DNA from: CAVXYG01 sp963766005
Lineage (GTDB): Bacteria; Actinomycetota; Actinomycetes; S36-B12; GCA-2699445
DNA: 64,000 nt
Direction of reading: 5' to 3'
Assembly: GCA_963766005.1 (NCBI GenBank)
Contig: CAVXYG010000001.1
Span: 107,927 to 171,926 of the forward strand
Translations under genes and position numbers: made by a program
In this document: positions 1 through 9,141 of the stretch, one piece after another
Layout: every line of letters starts with the position of its first letter
Numbering within the stretch: position 1 is the stretch's first letter
The notes under the pieces: model-generated
Told to the model about the DNA's origin: nothing
The model's database searches: none
The model's input: only the letters and a program-made list of their open reading frames with translations

Positions 1-611
1 AGCAGCGTCACCTCGACCACGCCCTGCTCGGCGAGCGCGCGAACCTCGGCAAGAATGTCGCCGGCACGGCGGTCGCGTTCCCGGCCGCGCAGCGCGGGCA
101 CGATGCAGAAGGTGCAGGTGTTGTTGCAGCCGACGCTGATGGCGACCCAGGCCGCGTGGTCCGACTCCCGAGCTGCCGGCAGCGTGGAAGGAAAGACCTC
201 CAGCGATTCGGCGATCTCCACCTGGGCCTGGTGGGCGACCCGGGCGCGCCGCAGCAGTGCGGGCAGCGCTTCGACGTTGTGGGTGCCGAAGACCACGTCG
301 ACCCATGGGGCTCGGCGAATGATCTCTTCGCGGTCCTTCTGCGCGAGGCACCCGCCCACGGCGATCTGGAGGTCCGGCTGCTCTCGCTTGCGGGGCGCCA
401 GCAGCCCGAGGTTGCCGTAGAGCCGGTTGTCCGCGTTCTCCCGCACAGCGCAGGTGTTGAACACCACGACATCGGCCTCGGAGGGGTCCAGGGCCGGCAC
501 CATCCCGTCGGCGGCCAGGAGCCCTGCCATGCGCTCGGAATCGTGGGCATTCATCTGGCAGCCGAGCGTGCGAACGGCGAACGATCGGGCAGTGGGGCGT
601 GCGGTGTCCAT
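1..611 (-). CDS. miaB: tRNA-2-methylthio-N6-dimethylallyladenosine synthase MiaB, 3' part cut off by window edge
   Basis: MiaB is a radical-SAM enzyme that adds a methylthio group to isopentenyl-A37 of tRNA. About 203 codons are present, running off the window at base 1, so only the N-terminal half is seen. The N-terminal cluster motifs are visible (LGCQMN near residue 15, NTCAVRENAD, VGGCLAQK), followed by the radical-SAM motif GCNNTCTFC with the CxxxCxxC spacing. The start is ATG at 611. A -10-like TACCCT lies nine bases upstream, or six bases before a TTG at 614, so the transcript may be nearly leaderless. The C-terminal TRAM domain is outside the window. Identification is firm from the cysteine pattern and flanking residues. 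Confidence 0.93.
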   Translation of the reverse strand, partial: MDTARPTARSFAVRTLGCQMNAHDSERMAGLLAADGMVPALDPSEADVVVFNTCAVRENADNRLYGNLGLLAPRKREQPDLQIAVGGCLAQKDREEIIRRAPWVDVVFGTHNVEALPALLRRARVAHQAQVEIAESLEVFPSTLPAARESDHAAWVAISVGCNNTCTFCIVPALRGRERDRRAGDILAEVRALAEQGVVEVTL

Positions 612-620
612 CAAGGGTTC

Positions 621-626
621 AGGGTA
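621..626 (-). promoter_or_regulatory. candidate -10 element of miaB
   Basis: TACCCT on the minus strand lies nine bases before the miaB ATG and six before an in-frame TTG. It resembles the -10 hexamers found at other leaderless starts in this window, but is one of the weaker cases. Confidence 0.35.
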
Positions 627-673
627 AGCCCCCGGGCCAGCCAGGACCATTGCCGGCTCGGCGACCGGTTGCG

Positions 674-2218
674 TCACGGCGACACGAACAGCAGCACGAG
701 CCCGACGACGAGGGAGATCCCGGCAACCGGCCAGGCCGCCCGCACCGAGGTGGCGACGCCCGCGCCCCGGCTGCTCGCCTCATGCAGTCCGATCCAGGCC
801 AAGCCCGCGGCGACCAGCGGCCCGATCACGGGGACCAGCACGCCGAAGATCGAGACCCAGATCGATGCCACGCCCCATCGGGAGCCCACGTTCGGGGGCA
901 ACAATTCAGCCGCGACCCGGCGGCTCCGCGCTTGTGAGACCCGCCGCTTGGCCGCCGCGACGGCCGCGACGTCGCCGTTGGCCAGTCCGACGGAGAGATC
1001 GGCCTGGGCGCGCTGCAGCATCCGCACCGCGTCCCGTGCCTTCTCCCCGCCCCTGCGCGCCGCATCGCGGGCCGCGTCCTCACGGCTGCGATAGGTGCGC
1101 AGTTGCTCGATCTCCTTCGACGTGATGATCTCCGGATCGTGGATCGACTCCAGGTACCGGGTGTAGATGGCGGAGTCGCGCCCCTGGTTGCGCAGCACCA
1201 CGATCAGGAGCAGTGCCATGATCACTGCGGCCTTCAGCACCGGCGGGATCGACGCCGGGACGTCTAGGAGCTGCGGCAGGTTCCACAGGAAGTGCATGGA
1301 CCAGCCCAGCGCCAGCATCGCGCCAGCGATGAAGACGCGGCGTCCCAGCGATCGGTCGAGTCGGGTCACGGCGTATCCGATGCCGAGGCCGACGACGCCG
1401 GAGTATGCGGCATGGCTCCACAGACCGGACCCGATACCGCGGACGAAGAACACGTCGAGCATCGCGGCGAAGGAATCGTCCTGCTCCCCGGTCGCCAGCA
1501 GCAGATTGCCGGTGTAGATGAAGTTCTCGACGACCTGGAAGCCGAGCCCGACCATGGCTCCGACGACGAAGCCGTCGACGGCGCTGCGGATACCGCGCAG
1601 TGCCAGCAGGATCACCGCGACGATCCCGATCGCCTTGAGCAGTTCCTCGGTCGTGGGCGCGACCAGCGCCGCACCCCAGCGCAGGGTGAAGCCCTCTCCG
1701 AAGAGCGACGTGAGCATGCCGAACAAGGCCTGATTGGCCGAGACGGCCATGCTCGTCGCGATCACACCGCCCCACACCAGCGCCATCGCGATCAGCGTGG
1801 AGGGCTCGCGCTCGAAGAAGTCGAAACGATTGATCAGCCAGATCAGCGGGAACGCGTACAGGGCCCACAGCAGCAGAGTCAGGGTCCCCGTCACCGGGGT
1901 GTCGAAGAGCACGGTGCGCACCGAAGCGCCCAGCCTGGGGACGCTGAGGAGCACCAGCAGCACGGCGACAGCGACGAGGGGATAGCGGGTGGCCAGGTAC
2001 GTGGTACGCAGCGCGTACCACTTGTAGTTCGCCTCGCCGTCGGGAACCACTGTGCTCGCCGCGATGGACTGCTGCACGAGCTGCGGGTCGATCGCGGAAG
2101 GCGCGCCCGCGGGACCGGTCGGGGGCTCCTGTGCAAGGGGAGCGTCCACGGCGCCTCGCGCGCCGGCCACCGCAGGGGCCATGGGCGGCTCGCCGCTGCC
2201 CGGCCCCGGCTCAGCCAT
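674..2218 (-). CDS. PrsW family intramembrane metalloprotease
   Basis: 514 residues. A proline/alanine-rich cytoplasmic N-terminus of about 90 residues is followed by many hydrophobic segments. The PrsW signature is visible: a TTEELLKA glutamate motif near the middle, a second helix with GFQVVENFIY, and histidine motifs in WSHAAYSG and WSMHFLWN. A charged region follows (REDAARDAARR, coiled-coil-like), then two terminal hydrophobic helices. PrsW proteins cleave membrane anti-sigma factors in Bacillus; whether this one does is unknown. It is the last gene of a minus-strand run with pta, ackA and a small membrane protein, and overlaps the latter by 8 bases, which suggests co-transcription. Confidence 0.82.
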   Translation of the reverse strand: MAEPGPGSGEPPMAPAVAGARGAVDAPLAQEPPTGPAGAPSAIDPQLVQQSIAASTVVPDGEANYKWYALRTTYLATRYPLVAVAVLLVLLSVPRLGASVRTVLFDTPVTGTLTLLLWALYAFPLIWLINRFDFFEREPSTLIAMALVWGGVIATSMAVSANQALFGMLTSLFGEGFTLRWGAALVAPTTEELLKAIGIVAVILLALRGIRSAVDGFVVGAMVGLGFQVVENFIYTGNLLLATGEQDDSFAAMLDVFFVRGIGSGLWSHAAYSGVVGLGIGYAVTRLDRSLGRRVFIAGAMLALGWSMHFLWNLPQLLDVPASIPPVLKAAVIMALLLIVVLRNQGRDSAIYTRYLESIHDPEIITSKEIEQLRTYRSREDAARDAARRGGEKARDAVRMLQRAQADLSVGLANGDVAAVAAAKRRVSQARSRRVAAELLPPNVGSRWGVASIWVSIFGVLVPVIGPLVAAGLAWIGLHEASSRGAGVATSVRAAWPVAGISLVVGLVLLFVSP

Positions 2219-2876
2219 CGGAGGACTGCACGATGCGGATGCTGGTGATCATCGCCTCGATGTCGACGATCGCCTCGCCGAACTGCGTCGACTCCCCCAG
2301 CGACTGGACGTCGACCGCCTGGTCGGCCTCGACGACCGAGGCGATCACCGCGGTTTGGCTCGACCCGGCGAGAGCGGCGAGCTGACCCGGTGCGCCGGTC
2401 GGGGTGGTGAAGGGCTGCGGATCGCTGGCCACGGTGAGCTGGGAGAACTCTGCGCGCATCTCCTCCTCGAGGTCCAGCAGGCGTGCCGCCGCGGAGGCAC
2501 CCTGGGCGGACACCGAGCGGAACACCACCTGCACCCCCTGCTTGTCCAGGGTGACCGAGGTCGACGTCTGCCCGGCCACCGTCCAGTCCGCGGCCGGGAT
2601 GATGGACGCCGACCCGAAGGCTATCGACCCGGGCGGGACAGTGACCTCAGCGATGCGCGAAGCCAGCATCGGCAGTCCATAGCCCAGCAGGAGCGTGCCG
2701 ATGAGCACGACTGAGGCCCACCCCCAGGCCGCGGGCACGGTGAGCGGCAGGGGGCCCGAGGACAGTGGCGCACGGACGCTGCTCTCCGTTTCCGGGACCT
2801 GCCCCGGCGGCGGGCCGCCGACCGCCGGAGCGGGAGCCCCCCGCGGGGTAGGACCGGGGGCCTGATCAGGTGACAA
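2211..2876 (-). CDS. single-pass membrane protein of unknown function
   Basis: 221 residues. The N-terminal 45 residues are rich in Pro, Gly and Ala. One hydrophobic helix (about residues 50-73, WGWASVVLIGTLLLGYGLPML) is followed by a soluble domain of about 150 residues predicted outside the membrane. That domain has no cysteines or motif I recognise. It overlaps ackA by 11 bases upstream and the PrsW-like gene by 8 bases downstream, so the three are probably translated from one message. A PrsW partner or substrate role is only a guess from adjacency. Confidence 0.7.
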   Translation of the reverse strand: MSPDQAPGPTPRGAPAPAVGGPPPGQVPETESSVRAPLSSGPLPLTVPAAWGWASVVLIGTLLLGYGLPMLASRIAEVTVPPGSIAFGSASIIPAADWTVAGQTSTSVTLDKQGVQVVFRSVSAQGASAAARLLDLEEEMRAEFSQLTVASDPQPFTTPTGAPGQLAALAGSSQTAVIASVVEADQAVDVQSLGESTQFGEAIVDIEAMITSIRIVQSSDG

Positions 2877-4056
2877 GGTCCACTGCCTGCAGAGCGATCT
2901 CCCGTTCCTCGTTCGTAGGGACGACGAGCACGCGCACCGGTGCCCCGGGTGCCGTGATATCTCGGATCGTGCCCCCCGCGCGCAGTCCCTGGTTGGTCGT
3001 TCGATCGATGGCGATGCCGAACATCTGCAGCCCGTCGCACACTTCTTGGCGGACCCACCAGTCGTTCTCTCCCACGCCTGCGGTGAAGACCACCGCGTCG
3101 GCGCGCCCCAGCACCGCCAGGTAGGCCCCCAGGTACTTCTTGGCGCGGTGCACGTACACCCGGCGGGCCAGATCGGCTGCCTCGTCGCCGTTGTCCGCGC
3201 GCTCCTGCACGGTGCGCAGATCGTTGTCCCCGCACATGCCCTTCATGCCGGATCCGCGGTTGAGCAGCGCGTCCACCTCGGCTGCCGGCATCCCCGACGC
3301 CAGCAGCGAGAGGATGATCGTCGGATCGATGTCGCCGCTGCGGGTGCCCATCACCAGGCCCTCCAACGGCCCGACACCCATGCTCGTCTCCACACTGCGG
3401 CCGGCGGCGATCGCGCAGGCGCTGGCACCGTTGCCCAGGTGCAGCGAGACGATATCCAACCGCTCCAGCGCGATATCGAGATAGTCGGCGGCCGCCCGCG
3501 CGACATACTTGTGGCTCGTGCCATGGAAGCCGTACCGGCGGAACTGGTGGGCGTGCGCCACAGCCTGGTCGATAGCGTAGGTGTAGGCGTCCTGCGGCAG
3601 TGTGGAGTGGAAGGCGGTGTCGAAGACCGCCACGTGGGGAGCGTCCGGATACGCCTGCTGGGCCGCCCGGATACCCAGCAGATTCGCGGGGTTGTGCAGC
3701 GGGGCAAGCGGCACGACATCCTCGATCGCGGCCAGCGTCGCATCATCGACGATCACCGGCTCGGAGAACCGTGCACCGCCGTGGACGACGCGGTGCCCGA
3801 CCGCGGTCAGGGCGCCGGCTTGAGTCATCGCAGCGCTGCCGTCGAGCAGGCCATGGACCACCGCGAAGGCCGTGGCGTGGTCCGGGACCGCCTCGTCACG
3901 CACGAGGCGCTCGCCGCCGCTCTTGTGGGTGATGCGACCGATCGGCTCGCCGATCCGCTCCACGAGGCCCTCGGCCAACGGGTCGGGATTCGCCGGGTCG
4001 ATGAGGGCGTACTTCAGCGACGACGACCCCGAGTTGATCACCAGTACCGATGCCAT
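2866..4056 (-). CDS. ackA: acetate kinase
   Basis: 396 residues, the usual length for AckA. It interconverts acetyl phosphate and ADP with acetate and ATP. The N-terminal phosphate-binding motif NSGSSSLK is at residues 8-15, the AckA signature HLGNGAS lies near residue 205, and GTRSGDIDP follows. The start ATG at 4056 lies three bases after the pta stop codon, so the pair forms the standard Pta-AckA overflow and acetate-assimilation unit, here in the order pta-ackA. Its 3' end overlaps the next membrane protein gene. Nothing in the sequence looks damaged. Confidence 0.97.
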   Translation of the reverse strand: MASVLVINSGSSSLKYALIDPANPDPLAEGLVERIGEPIGRITHKSGGERLVRDEAVPDHATAFAVVHGLLDGSAAMTQAGALTAVGHRVVHGGARFSEPVIVDDATLAAIEDVVPLAPLHNPANLLGIRAAQQAYPDAPHVAVFDTAFHSTLPQDAYTYAIDQAVAHAHQFRRYGFHGTSHKYVARAAADYLDIALERLDIVSLHLGNGASACAIAAGRSVETSMGVGPLEGLVMGTRSGDIDPTIILSLLASGMPAAEVDALLNRGSGMKGMCGDNDLRTVQERADNGDEAADLARRVYVHRAKKYLGAYLAVLGRADAVVFTAGVGENDWWVRQEVCDGLQMFGIAIDRTTNQGLRAGGTIRDITAPGAPVRVLVVPTNEEREIALQAVDLVT

Positions 4057-4059
4057 GGG

Positions 4060-6168
4060 TCAAGCCTCCTCGAGCTCGGGCGTCTCATCCTGCTGCGACG
4101 CCGCCTGCAGGGCAGTGATCACCACCGTGTTGACGATGTCGTCGACGGTGGCGCCGCGCGACAGGTCGTTGACCGGCAACCGCAGCCCCTGCAGGATCGG
4201 CCCGATGGCCGTCGCGCCAGCCGAGCGCTGCACCGCCTTGTAGGTGTTGTTGCCGGTGTTGAGGTCGGGGAACACCAGGACCGTGGCCCGGCCCGCGACC
4301 TCGGATCCGGGCAGCTTCGAGGCCGCCACGGACGGCACGACCGCCGCGTCGTACTGGATGGGCCCCTCGACTGGGAGGTCCGGCCGCCGCTGGCGCACCA
4401 GCTGGGTCGCGGCTGCCACCTTCTCCACGTCCGCGCCCCGGCCGCTGGCACCCGTGCTGTAGGAGAGCAGCGCGACATAGGGGTCGATGCCGAAGGACGA
4501 CGCGGTGCCCGCCGAGGAGATGGCGATATCGGCCAGCTGCACCGCATCCGGGTCCGGCACGACAGCGCAGTCGCCGTACACGAGGACCTTGTCCGGCAGG
4601 GCCATGAGGAACACCGAGGACACCACGGAGACATCGGGCTGGGTTCGGATGATCTGCAGCGCCGGCCGGACGGTGTCGGCCGTGGTGTGCGCAGCGCCGC
4701 TGACCATGCCGGCGACGCGACCGGTGTGGACCAGCATGGTGCCGAACCAGGAGACGTCGGCCACCTGGTCGTAGGCCACGTCCTGCGTCATCCCCTTGTG
4801 GCGGCGCAGGTCGAACAGCAGCTCGGCGAACTCGCGGCGCAGCGGGCTGGCCATCGGATCGATGATCTCCGCTCGCGCCAGGTCCAGCCCCAGCAGCTCG
4901 CAGCGCTCGGCGATCAGCTCCGGATCGCCCAGGATGACCAGCTCCACGACGTCGCGGCGCAGCAGGAGGTCCGCGGCCTGCAGGATCCGGTCGTCCTCCC
5001 CCTCGGGGAGCACGATGCGCTGCTTGCTCGCCTTGGCCGCGGCCACGAGGCGCCGCTCGAACATCAGCGGCGTGGTGACGCTGGATCGCGACGCGTTCAG
5101 CCACTGCCACAGTTCCTCGGCGTCGATCGCGTCCTCGAACAACCGCAGCGCCTCGGCGATCCGGCGCTCGTCGCCGTGCTCGAGCCGACCGCGGACCTCG
5201 GCGACCGCAGCTGCTGTCTCGAAGGTGTCCTGCGGCACCGTCAGGATCGGCACCCGCTGCTCGCGCAGGCCCTGGGCGAAGCGCACGACGATGTCGTCGG
5301 GCACCAGGCCGCCGGTCAGCAGCAGCCCGCTGACCGACGGGAAGCCGGAGGCGTAGGGCGTGGCCATGGAGGCCAGGAAGATGTCGGCCCGGTCGCCCGG
5401 CGCGATCACCAGGCAGCCCGGCTCCAGCCGCTCCAGGAAGTGCGGCAGGGTCATGGCGGCGATCTTGGTGGCGCCGACGGGGCGCTTCAACTCCTCCGGC
5501 GAGCCGAGGAGCAGCTCGGCTCCGGTGGCCTCGGCCACCTCGGACAGCGTCGGACGGCTGAGGTCGGGCTCATCGCCGATGAGCCTCACCGGCGAGCCGT
5601 CGATGCCCTCCGCCAGCCGTCGGTACTCGTCCCGCTGCTCGGCACGAACCCGATTGATGATCACGGCACTGACCGAGACGTTGCGGTCGCGGAGGCTGGA
5701 GATGGCAGCGGAGATCGCGCCGCGGACCTGCCGCACGGTGTGGGTGTGCGCCCGTGCCACCAGGACGGTCGCGGCGCCGATGTTCGCCGCGATCTCGGCG
5801 TTGAGGGCGAACTCGAAGGCGGCCGACGCCCCGGTGAAGTCGGTGCCCTCGATGACGACGAGGTCGCACCGCTCCCCCAGCGCTTCGTAGCGGGCCAGGA
5901 TCTGGTGCACGAGCGCAGGGGGCACCGATTCGCCCATGCCGCGGGTCTGGTCGGTGGTCGCGCCGAAGGACTCCGCGTAGTCCTGCTGCAGTTGATAGTT
6001 GGCCCGCACGGTCTCGATCAGTGCGTCTGGCTTGTCACCGGCCTGGACCACCGGACGGAAGTACCCGATGCGATCGACATGGGCGGCGGCGACCTCGAGC
6101 ACTCCGAGCGAGACCAGGGATTTGCCGCTGTTGGGCTCCAGCGACATCAGGAAAACGGGTGTAGCCAC
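4060..6168 (-). CDS. pta: phosphate acetyltransferase
   Basis: 702 residues, matching the long three-part Pta form. It moves acetyl groups between CoA and phosphate. The N-terminus has a BioD-like P-loop region (SLEPNSGKSLVSLG, residues about 10-23), then a DRTGG-type middle domain, then the catalytic PTA_PTB domain from about residue 370 (PLMFERRLVAAAK, VLPEGEDDRIL). The start is a GTG at 6168 preceded by an AGGGGGG ribosome binding site. It ends three bases before ackA. The residues after the start (VATPVFLMSLEPNSG) fit known Pta N-termini. Confidence 0.96.
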   Translation of the reverse strand: MATPVFLMSLEPNSGKSLVSLGVLEVAAAHVDRIGYFRPVVQAGDKPDALIETVRANYQLQQDYAESFGATTDQTRGMGESVPPALVHQILARYEALGERCDLVVIEGTDFTGASAAFEFALNAEIAANIGAATVLVARAHTHTVRQVRGAISAAISSLRDRNVSVSAVIINRVRAEQRDEYRRLAEGIDGSPVRLIGDEPDLSRPTLSEVAEATGAELLLGSPEELKRPVGATKIAAMTLPHFLERLEPGCLVIAPGDRADIFLASMATPYASGFPSVSGLLLTGGLVPDDIVVRFAQGLREQRVPILTVPQDTFETAAAVAEVRGRLEHGDERRIAEALRLFEDAIDAEELWQWLNASRSSVTTPLMFERRLVAAAKASKQRIVLPEGEDDRILQAADLLLRRDVVELVILGDPELIAERCELLGLDLARAEIIDPMASPLRREFAELLFDLRRHKGMTQDVAYDQVADVSWFGTMLVHTGRVAGMVSGAAHTTADTVRPALQIIRTQPDVSVVSSVFLMALPDKVLVYGDCAVVPDPDAVQLADIAISSAGTASSFGIDPYVALLSYSTGASGRGADVEKVAAATQLVRQRRPDLPVEGPIQYDAAVVPSVAASKLPGSEVAGRATVLVFPDLNTGNNTYKAVQRSAGATAIGPILQGLRLPVNDLSRGATVDDIVNTVVITALQAASQQDETPELEEA

Positions 6169-6266
6169 GCGACCCCCCTGCTCGGCAACGGATCGACGCT
6201 AACCTAGCGTCCGCAGCGGCGCCATGCCTCCTCTCGGCCGACATCGCCGCTCGTTCCGGGCGCCGC

Positions 6267-6818
6267 CTACGGCAACACCCCTGCATGGGCCAGAGCGATG
6301 CGCACCAGCCGGTCGCGACCGCCGCTCATCTCGCCCACGACAGCCGCCGAGACGGCCTCCGGCGGGGAGAGCCAGGTGAGATCCAGCGCAGCCTGCGACG
6401 GCTGGCAGTCGCCGTCCACGGGCACGACGAACGCCAGCGCGACCGCGTGCTGGCGGGGGTCGTGGAAGCCGGAGACCGCGGGATCGGGGAAGTACTCCGC
6501 GACGGTGAACGGGGCGGGGTTCACCGGCACCCGAGGCAGTGCCATCGGCCCGAGATCCTTGGCGATGTGCCGCAGCACCGCTGCCCGCAGCCGTTCGCCG
6601 TGCAGGACGCGGCCCGAGACCAGGGTGCGCGAGATCGACCCGTCGGGCGTGGGGGCGAGCAGCAGGCCGACCTCGGTGAGCCGACCGGCACCGTCGAGAC
6701 GGACCGGGACGACCTCGACGTAGACCACCGGAAGGTGGGCGCGGACCGCGCTGATCTCGTCGTCGCTGAGCCACCCGGGCCTGGCCGCCGTGCGGGGCCT
6801 TTCCGTGGAGCTGGTCAC
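6267..6818 (-). CDS. NUDIX hydrolase family protein (DUF4916-like)
   Basis: 183 residues from GTG at 6818. The frame is open further upstream, but this GTG sits five bases after GGAGGAG, and the upstream extension has no conserved look and runs under the divergent permease start. The protein begins VTSSTERPRT and continues with PGWLSDDEISAVRAHLPVVYVEVVPVR, typical of actinobacterial DUF4916 NUDIX-like proteins. A canonical GX5EX7REUXEEXGU Nudix box is not obvious, so catalytic activity is uncertain. It is divergent from the amino acid permease, with about 90 bases between the start codons. Confidence 0.72.
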   Translation of the reverse strand: MTSSTERPRTAARPGWLSDDEISAVRAHLPVVYVEVVPVRLDGAGRLTEVGLLLAPTPDGSISRTLVSGRVLHGERLRAAVLRHIAKDLGPMALPRVPVNPAPFTVAEYFPDPAVSGFHDPRQHAVALAFVVPVDGDCQPSQAALDLTWLSPPEAVSAAVVGEMSGGRDRLVRIALAHAGVLP

Positions 6819-6906
6819 ATGCTCCTCCAATTCGCGCCCGCAACGGGCCTCCCAAGGCATACGGTGCACCCCGAGGCACCGTTGCGACCTACGGCTGGAG
6901 TCTACG

Positions 6907-8298
6907 ATGACCACGACACAACCCGGGCAGGAGACCGCGGCGCAGAAGAAGGGCCTCACGGTCCTGCCGGCGACCGCGCTGGTGACCGGCACCATTATCG
7001 GGGCGGGGATCTTCACCCAGCCGACCTGGCTGGCCCAGTACGGGCCCATCAGCATCATCGGGTTCGCCCTCACGGCGTTCGGCAGCATGATGCTGGCCCT
7101 GGTGTTCGCCTCCCTGGCCCGACGTACCCCGGAGGTGGGCGGTCCCTACGCCTTCTCGCGGCAGGGATTTGGCGACTTCATCGGCTTCCAGTCCGCGTGG
7201 ACCTACTGGATCGGCGCTTGGGTGGGGGTGGGGGCCATCGCGTCGTCGTTCCTGGTCTACCTCGGCCGACTGATCCCGGCCGTGGCGGAGAACACCGCGA
7301 TCGCGGTGCCCATCGCGGTGCTCCTCATCGCCGCGCTCACCTACACCAACACCCGCGGCGTGGTGACCGGCGGGATGGTCGCCGTCGTCCTGACCGTGCT
7401 GAAGGTGGTGCCGCTGCTGCTGATCGGGACGCTGGGCTTCGTGGCGTTCGACACCGCGAACCTCGGCCCGTTCAACGCGCAGGGACTGCCGTCGCTGGAG
7501 GTGCTGACCGCGGTGATGGCCTTCACGCTCTTCTCGTTCATCGGTGTCGAGGCCGCTACCATCCCCGCCGGAGACGTCCACGAGCCGGACAAGACCATCC
7601 CCCGCGCCACCATGCTGGGCACGGGGCTGGCCGCCCTGGTGTACCTGCTGAGCACTGCGGCGGTGTTCGGCGCGGTCCCGAACGAGGAGCTGCAGTCCGA
7701 CAACGCAGCCTTCTCGGTCGCGGCGGAGAACATGTTCGGCGACTGGGCCGGACCCGCGGTCGCGGTGGTCGCCTGCATCTCCTGCATGGGAGCCATGAAC
7801 GGGCTGATTCTGCTGGCGGGGCAGATCCCCATGGCCGCGGAGTTCGACGGCCTCGCTCCGCGGGCCTTCGGCAAGCTCAACATCAACCATGCGCCAGGCT
7901 TCGGGCTCATGGTGTCCGGCGCGCTGGCTGCGGGGATCCTGTGGTTCCAGAACGCCGGCGGCGACCTCGGATCGGCGGTCGCGACGCTGGTCCTGGTGTC
8001 CGCAGTCGCGACCATGGTCTCCTATGCGTTCAGTGCGGCAGCCGAGATCAAGTGGCTGCTGCTGGACAAGGGCAAAGTCTCGGTTGCCCACTTCGTGCGC
8101 AAGGTGCTGGTGGCCGGTCTCGCCCTGGGGTTCTGCATCCTTGCGTTCTACGGCGGCGGGACCGAGGAGATCTACTGGCTGTGGATGCTGATCCTCGTCG
8201 GGGTACCGCTGTACATCTTCATCCTGTGGCAGCGGCGGATGCGCCAGGAGCAGACTGCGGGCGCATCCCAGCCGAAGATGCCCCCGGAGCAGCGCTAG
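6907..8298 (+). CDS. APC superfamily amino acid permease
   Basis: 463 residues from ATG at 6907, which lies six bases after GGAG. About twelve hydrophobic segments are present. The first has the APC signature GTIIGAGIF, and a later conserved segment reads FTLFSFIGVEAATIPAGDV, as in basic amino acid, amine and arginine/agmatine exchangers. Substrate cannot be read from sequence. An arginine deiminase locus lies at the far end of the window, but at 55 kb distance that is not evidence of a link. Its 3' end overlaps the convergent TrmH methylase gene by 80 bases. Confidence 0.88.
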   Translation: MTTTQPGQETAAQKKGLTVLPATALVTGTIIGAGIFTQPTWLAQYGPISIIGFALTAFGSMMLALVFASLARRTPEVGGPYAFSRQGFGDFIGFQSAWTYWIGAWVGVGAIASSFLVYLGRLIPAVAENTAIAVPIAVLLIAALTYTNTRGVVTGGMVAVVLTVLKVVPLLLIGTLGFVAFDTANLGPFNAQGLPSLEVLTAVMAFTLFSFIGVEAATIPAGDVHEPDKTIPRATMLGTGLAALVYLLSTAAVFGAVPNEELQSDNAAFSVAAENMFGDWAGPAVAVVACISCMGAMNGLILLAGQIPMAAEFDGLAPRAFGKLNINHAPGFGLMVSGALAAGILWFQNAGGDLGSAVATLVLVSAVATMVSYAFSAAAEIKWLLLDKGKVSVAHFVRKVLVAGLALGFCILAFYGGGTEEIYWLWMLILVGVPLYIFILWQRRMRQEQTAGASQPKMPPEQR

Positions 8299-9109
8299 CG
8301 GTCCGTGCGGTGCCGAGCGCGTAGCACGCCACCGCCGTCGCCGCTGCGGCATTGAGGGAGTCGATGCCAGCGGCCATGGGGATGCGCACCAGCGCGTCGG
8401 CACCGGACAGCGAACCCCCGCTGAGCCCGGAGCCCTCCGTCCCCACCAGCAGTGCGATGCGCTCCGGAGGGGCCGCGGCAACCGCAGCGAGGTCGAGCGC
8501 AGCGGGGTCCGGAGTCAGCGCCAGCACCGCGAACCCGCCGCGGCGCAGTGCGGCGATCGACGCCGGCCACTGTGGGTCGCGGGCCCATGGCATCGACAGC
8601 ACCGCCCCCATCGAGACCTTGATGCTGCGCCGGTAGAGGGGATCGGCGCAGCGCTGCGAGACGACCGCGGCCTCGAACCCCAGGGCGGCGGCGCTGCGGA
8701 ACGCCGCTCCGACGTTGGTGTGGTCGACGAGATCCTCCAGCACCAGGATGCGCCGGGCGCCGTCCGCGACCTCGGCCACCGTCCGCTCCTCAGGTCGGTG
8801 CATCGCCGCCAGGAAGCCGCGGTGGACCCGGTAGCCGGTGACGGACCGGACGAGTTCGGCAGGTCCGCTGAAGATCGGCACCTGCGGATGCCGGCACAGC
8901 AACTGCTGCGCAGCGGCGGCCCGCTTGTGCTCGACGAGCACAGACCGCGGCCGGTGCCCGACGGCCAGCGCTCGTTCGATGACTGCCGCGCCCTCGGCCA
9001 GGTACAGCCCTGTTGCCGGTTCCACCGCCGTGCGCAGCGCGATGTCGGTGAGGCCTGCGTACTCGTGGAGCCTGGGGTCGGCGGGCTCGCTGACCTCGAC
9101 GATGGGCAT
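8219..9109 (-). CDS. TrmH/SpoU family RNA 2'-O-methyltransferase
   Basis: 296 residues. An N-terminal substrate-binding part (GLYLAEGAAVIERAL) is followed by the SPOUT knot domain with its three motifs: LEDLVDHTNVGAAFRSAAALG, then ALLVGTEGSGLS, then IPMAAGIDSLNAAAA. It methylates ribose in tRNA or rRNA; the exact site is not predictable. The C-terminal 35 residues are low-complexity Ala/Gly/Pro, encoded over the 3' end of the convergent permease. The start ATG at 9109 lies only 32 bases from the divergent epimerase start. A -10-like CAGGCT is six bases upstream, suggesting a leaderless message. Confidence 0.9.
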   Translation of the reverse strand: MPIVEVSEPADPRLHEYAGLTDIALRTAVEPATGLYLAEGAAVIERALAVGHRPRSVLVEHKRAAAAQQLLCRHPQVPIFSGPAELVRSVTGYRVHRGFLAAMHRPEERTVAEVADGARRILVLEDLVDHTNVGAAFRSAAALGFEAAVVSQRCADPLYRRSIKVSMGAVLSMPWARDPQWPASIAALRRGGFAVLALTPDPAALDLAAVAAAPPERIALLVGTEGSGLSGGSLSGADALVRIPMAAGIDSLNAAAATAVACYALGTARTASAAPGASSAGMRPQSAPGASAAATG

Positions 9110-9129
9110 GGCCCAAGCCTGCCAGGTGC

Positions 9130-9135
9130 CATACT
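9130..9135 (+). promoter_or_regulatory. -10 element, leaderless start of epimerase gene
   Basis: CATACT followed by six bases and then ATG at 9142, leaving no room for a ribosome binding site. The spacing is the same as at other leaderless starts in the window. Confidence 0.5.
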
Positions 9136-9141
9136 CGGCCG

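Noticed and set aside
3046..6207. 1053-codon open frame antisense to ackA and pta
   Set aside because: His/Arg/Gly/Gln-rich composition, no domain, fully opposite to two well-conserved genes. It is a GC-rich shadow frame.
6819..7088. 90-residue N-terminal extension of the NUDIX-like gene
   Set aside because: GGAGGAG lies five bases before GTG at 6818, and the extension overlaps the divergent permease coding region.
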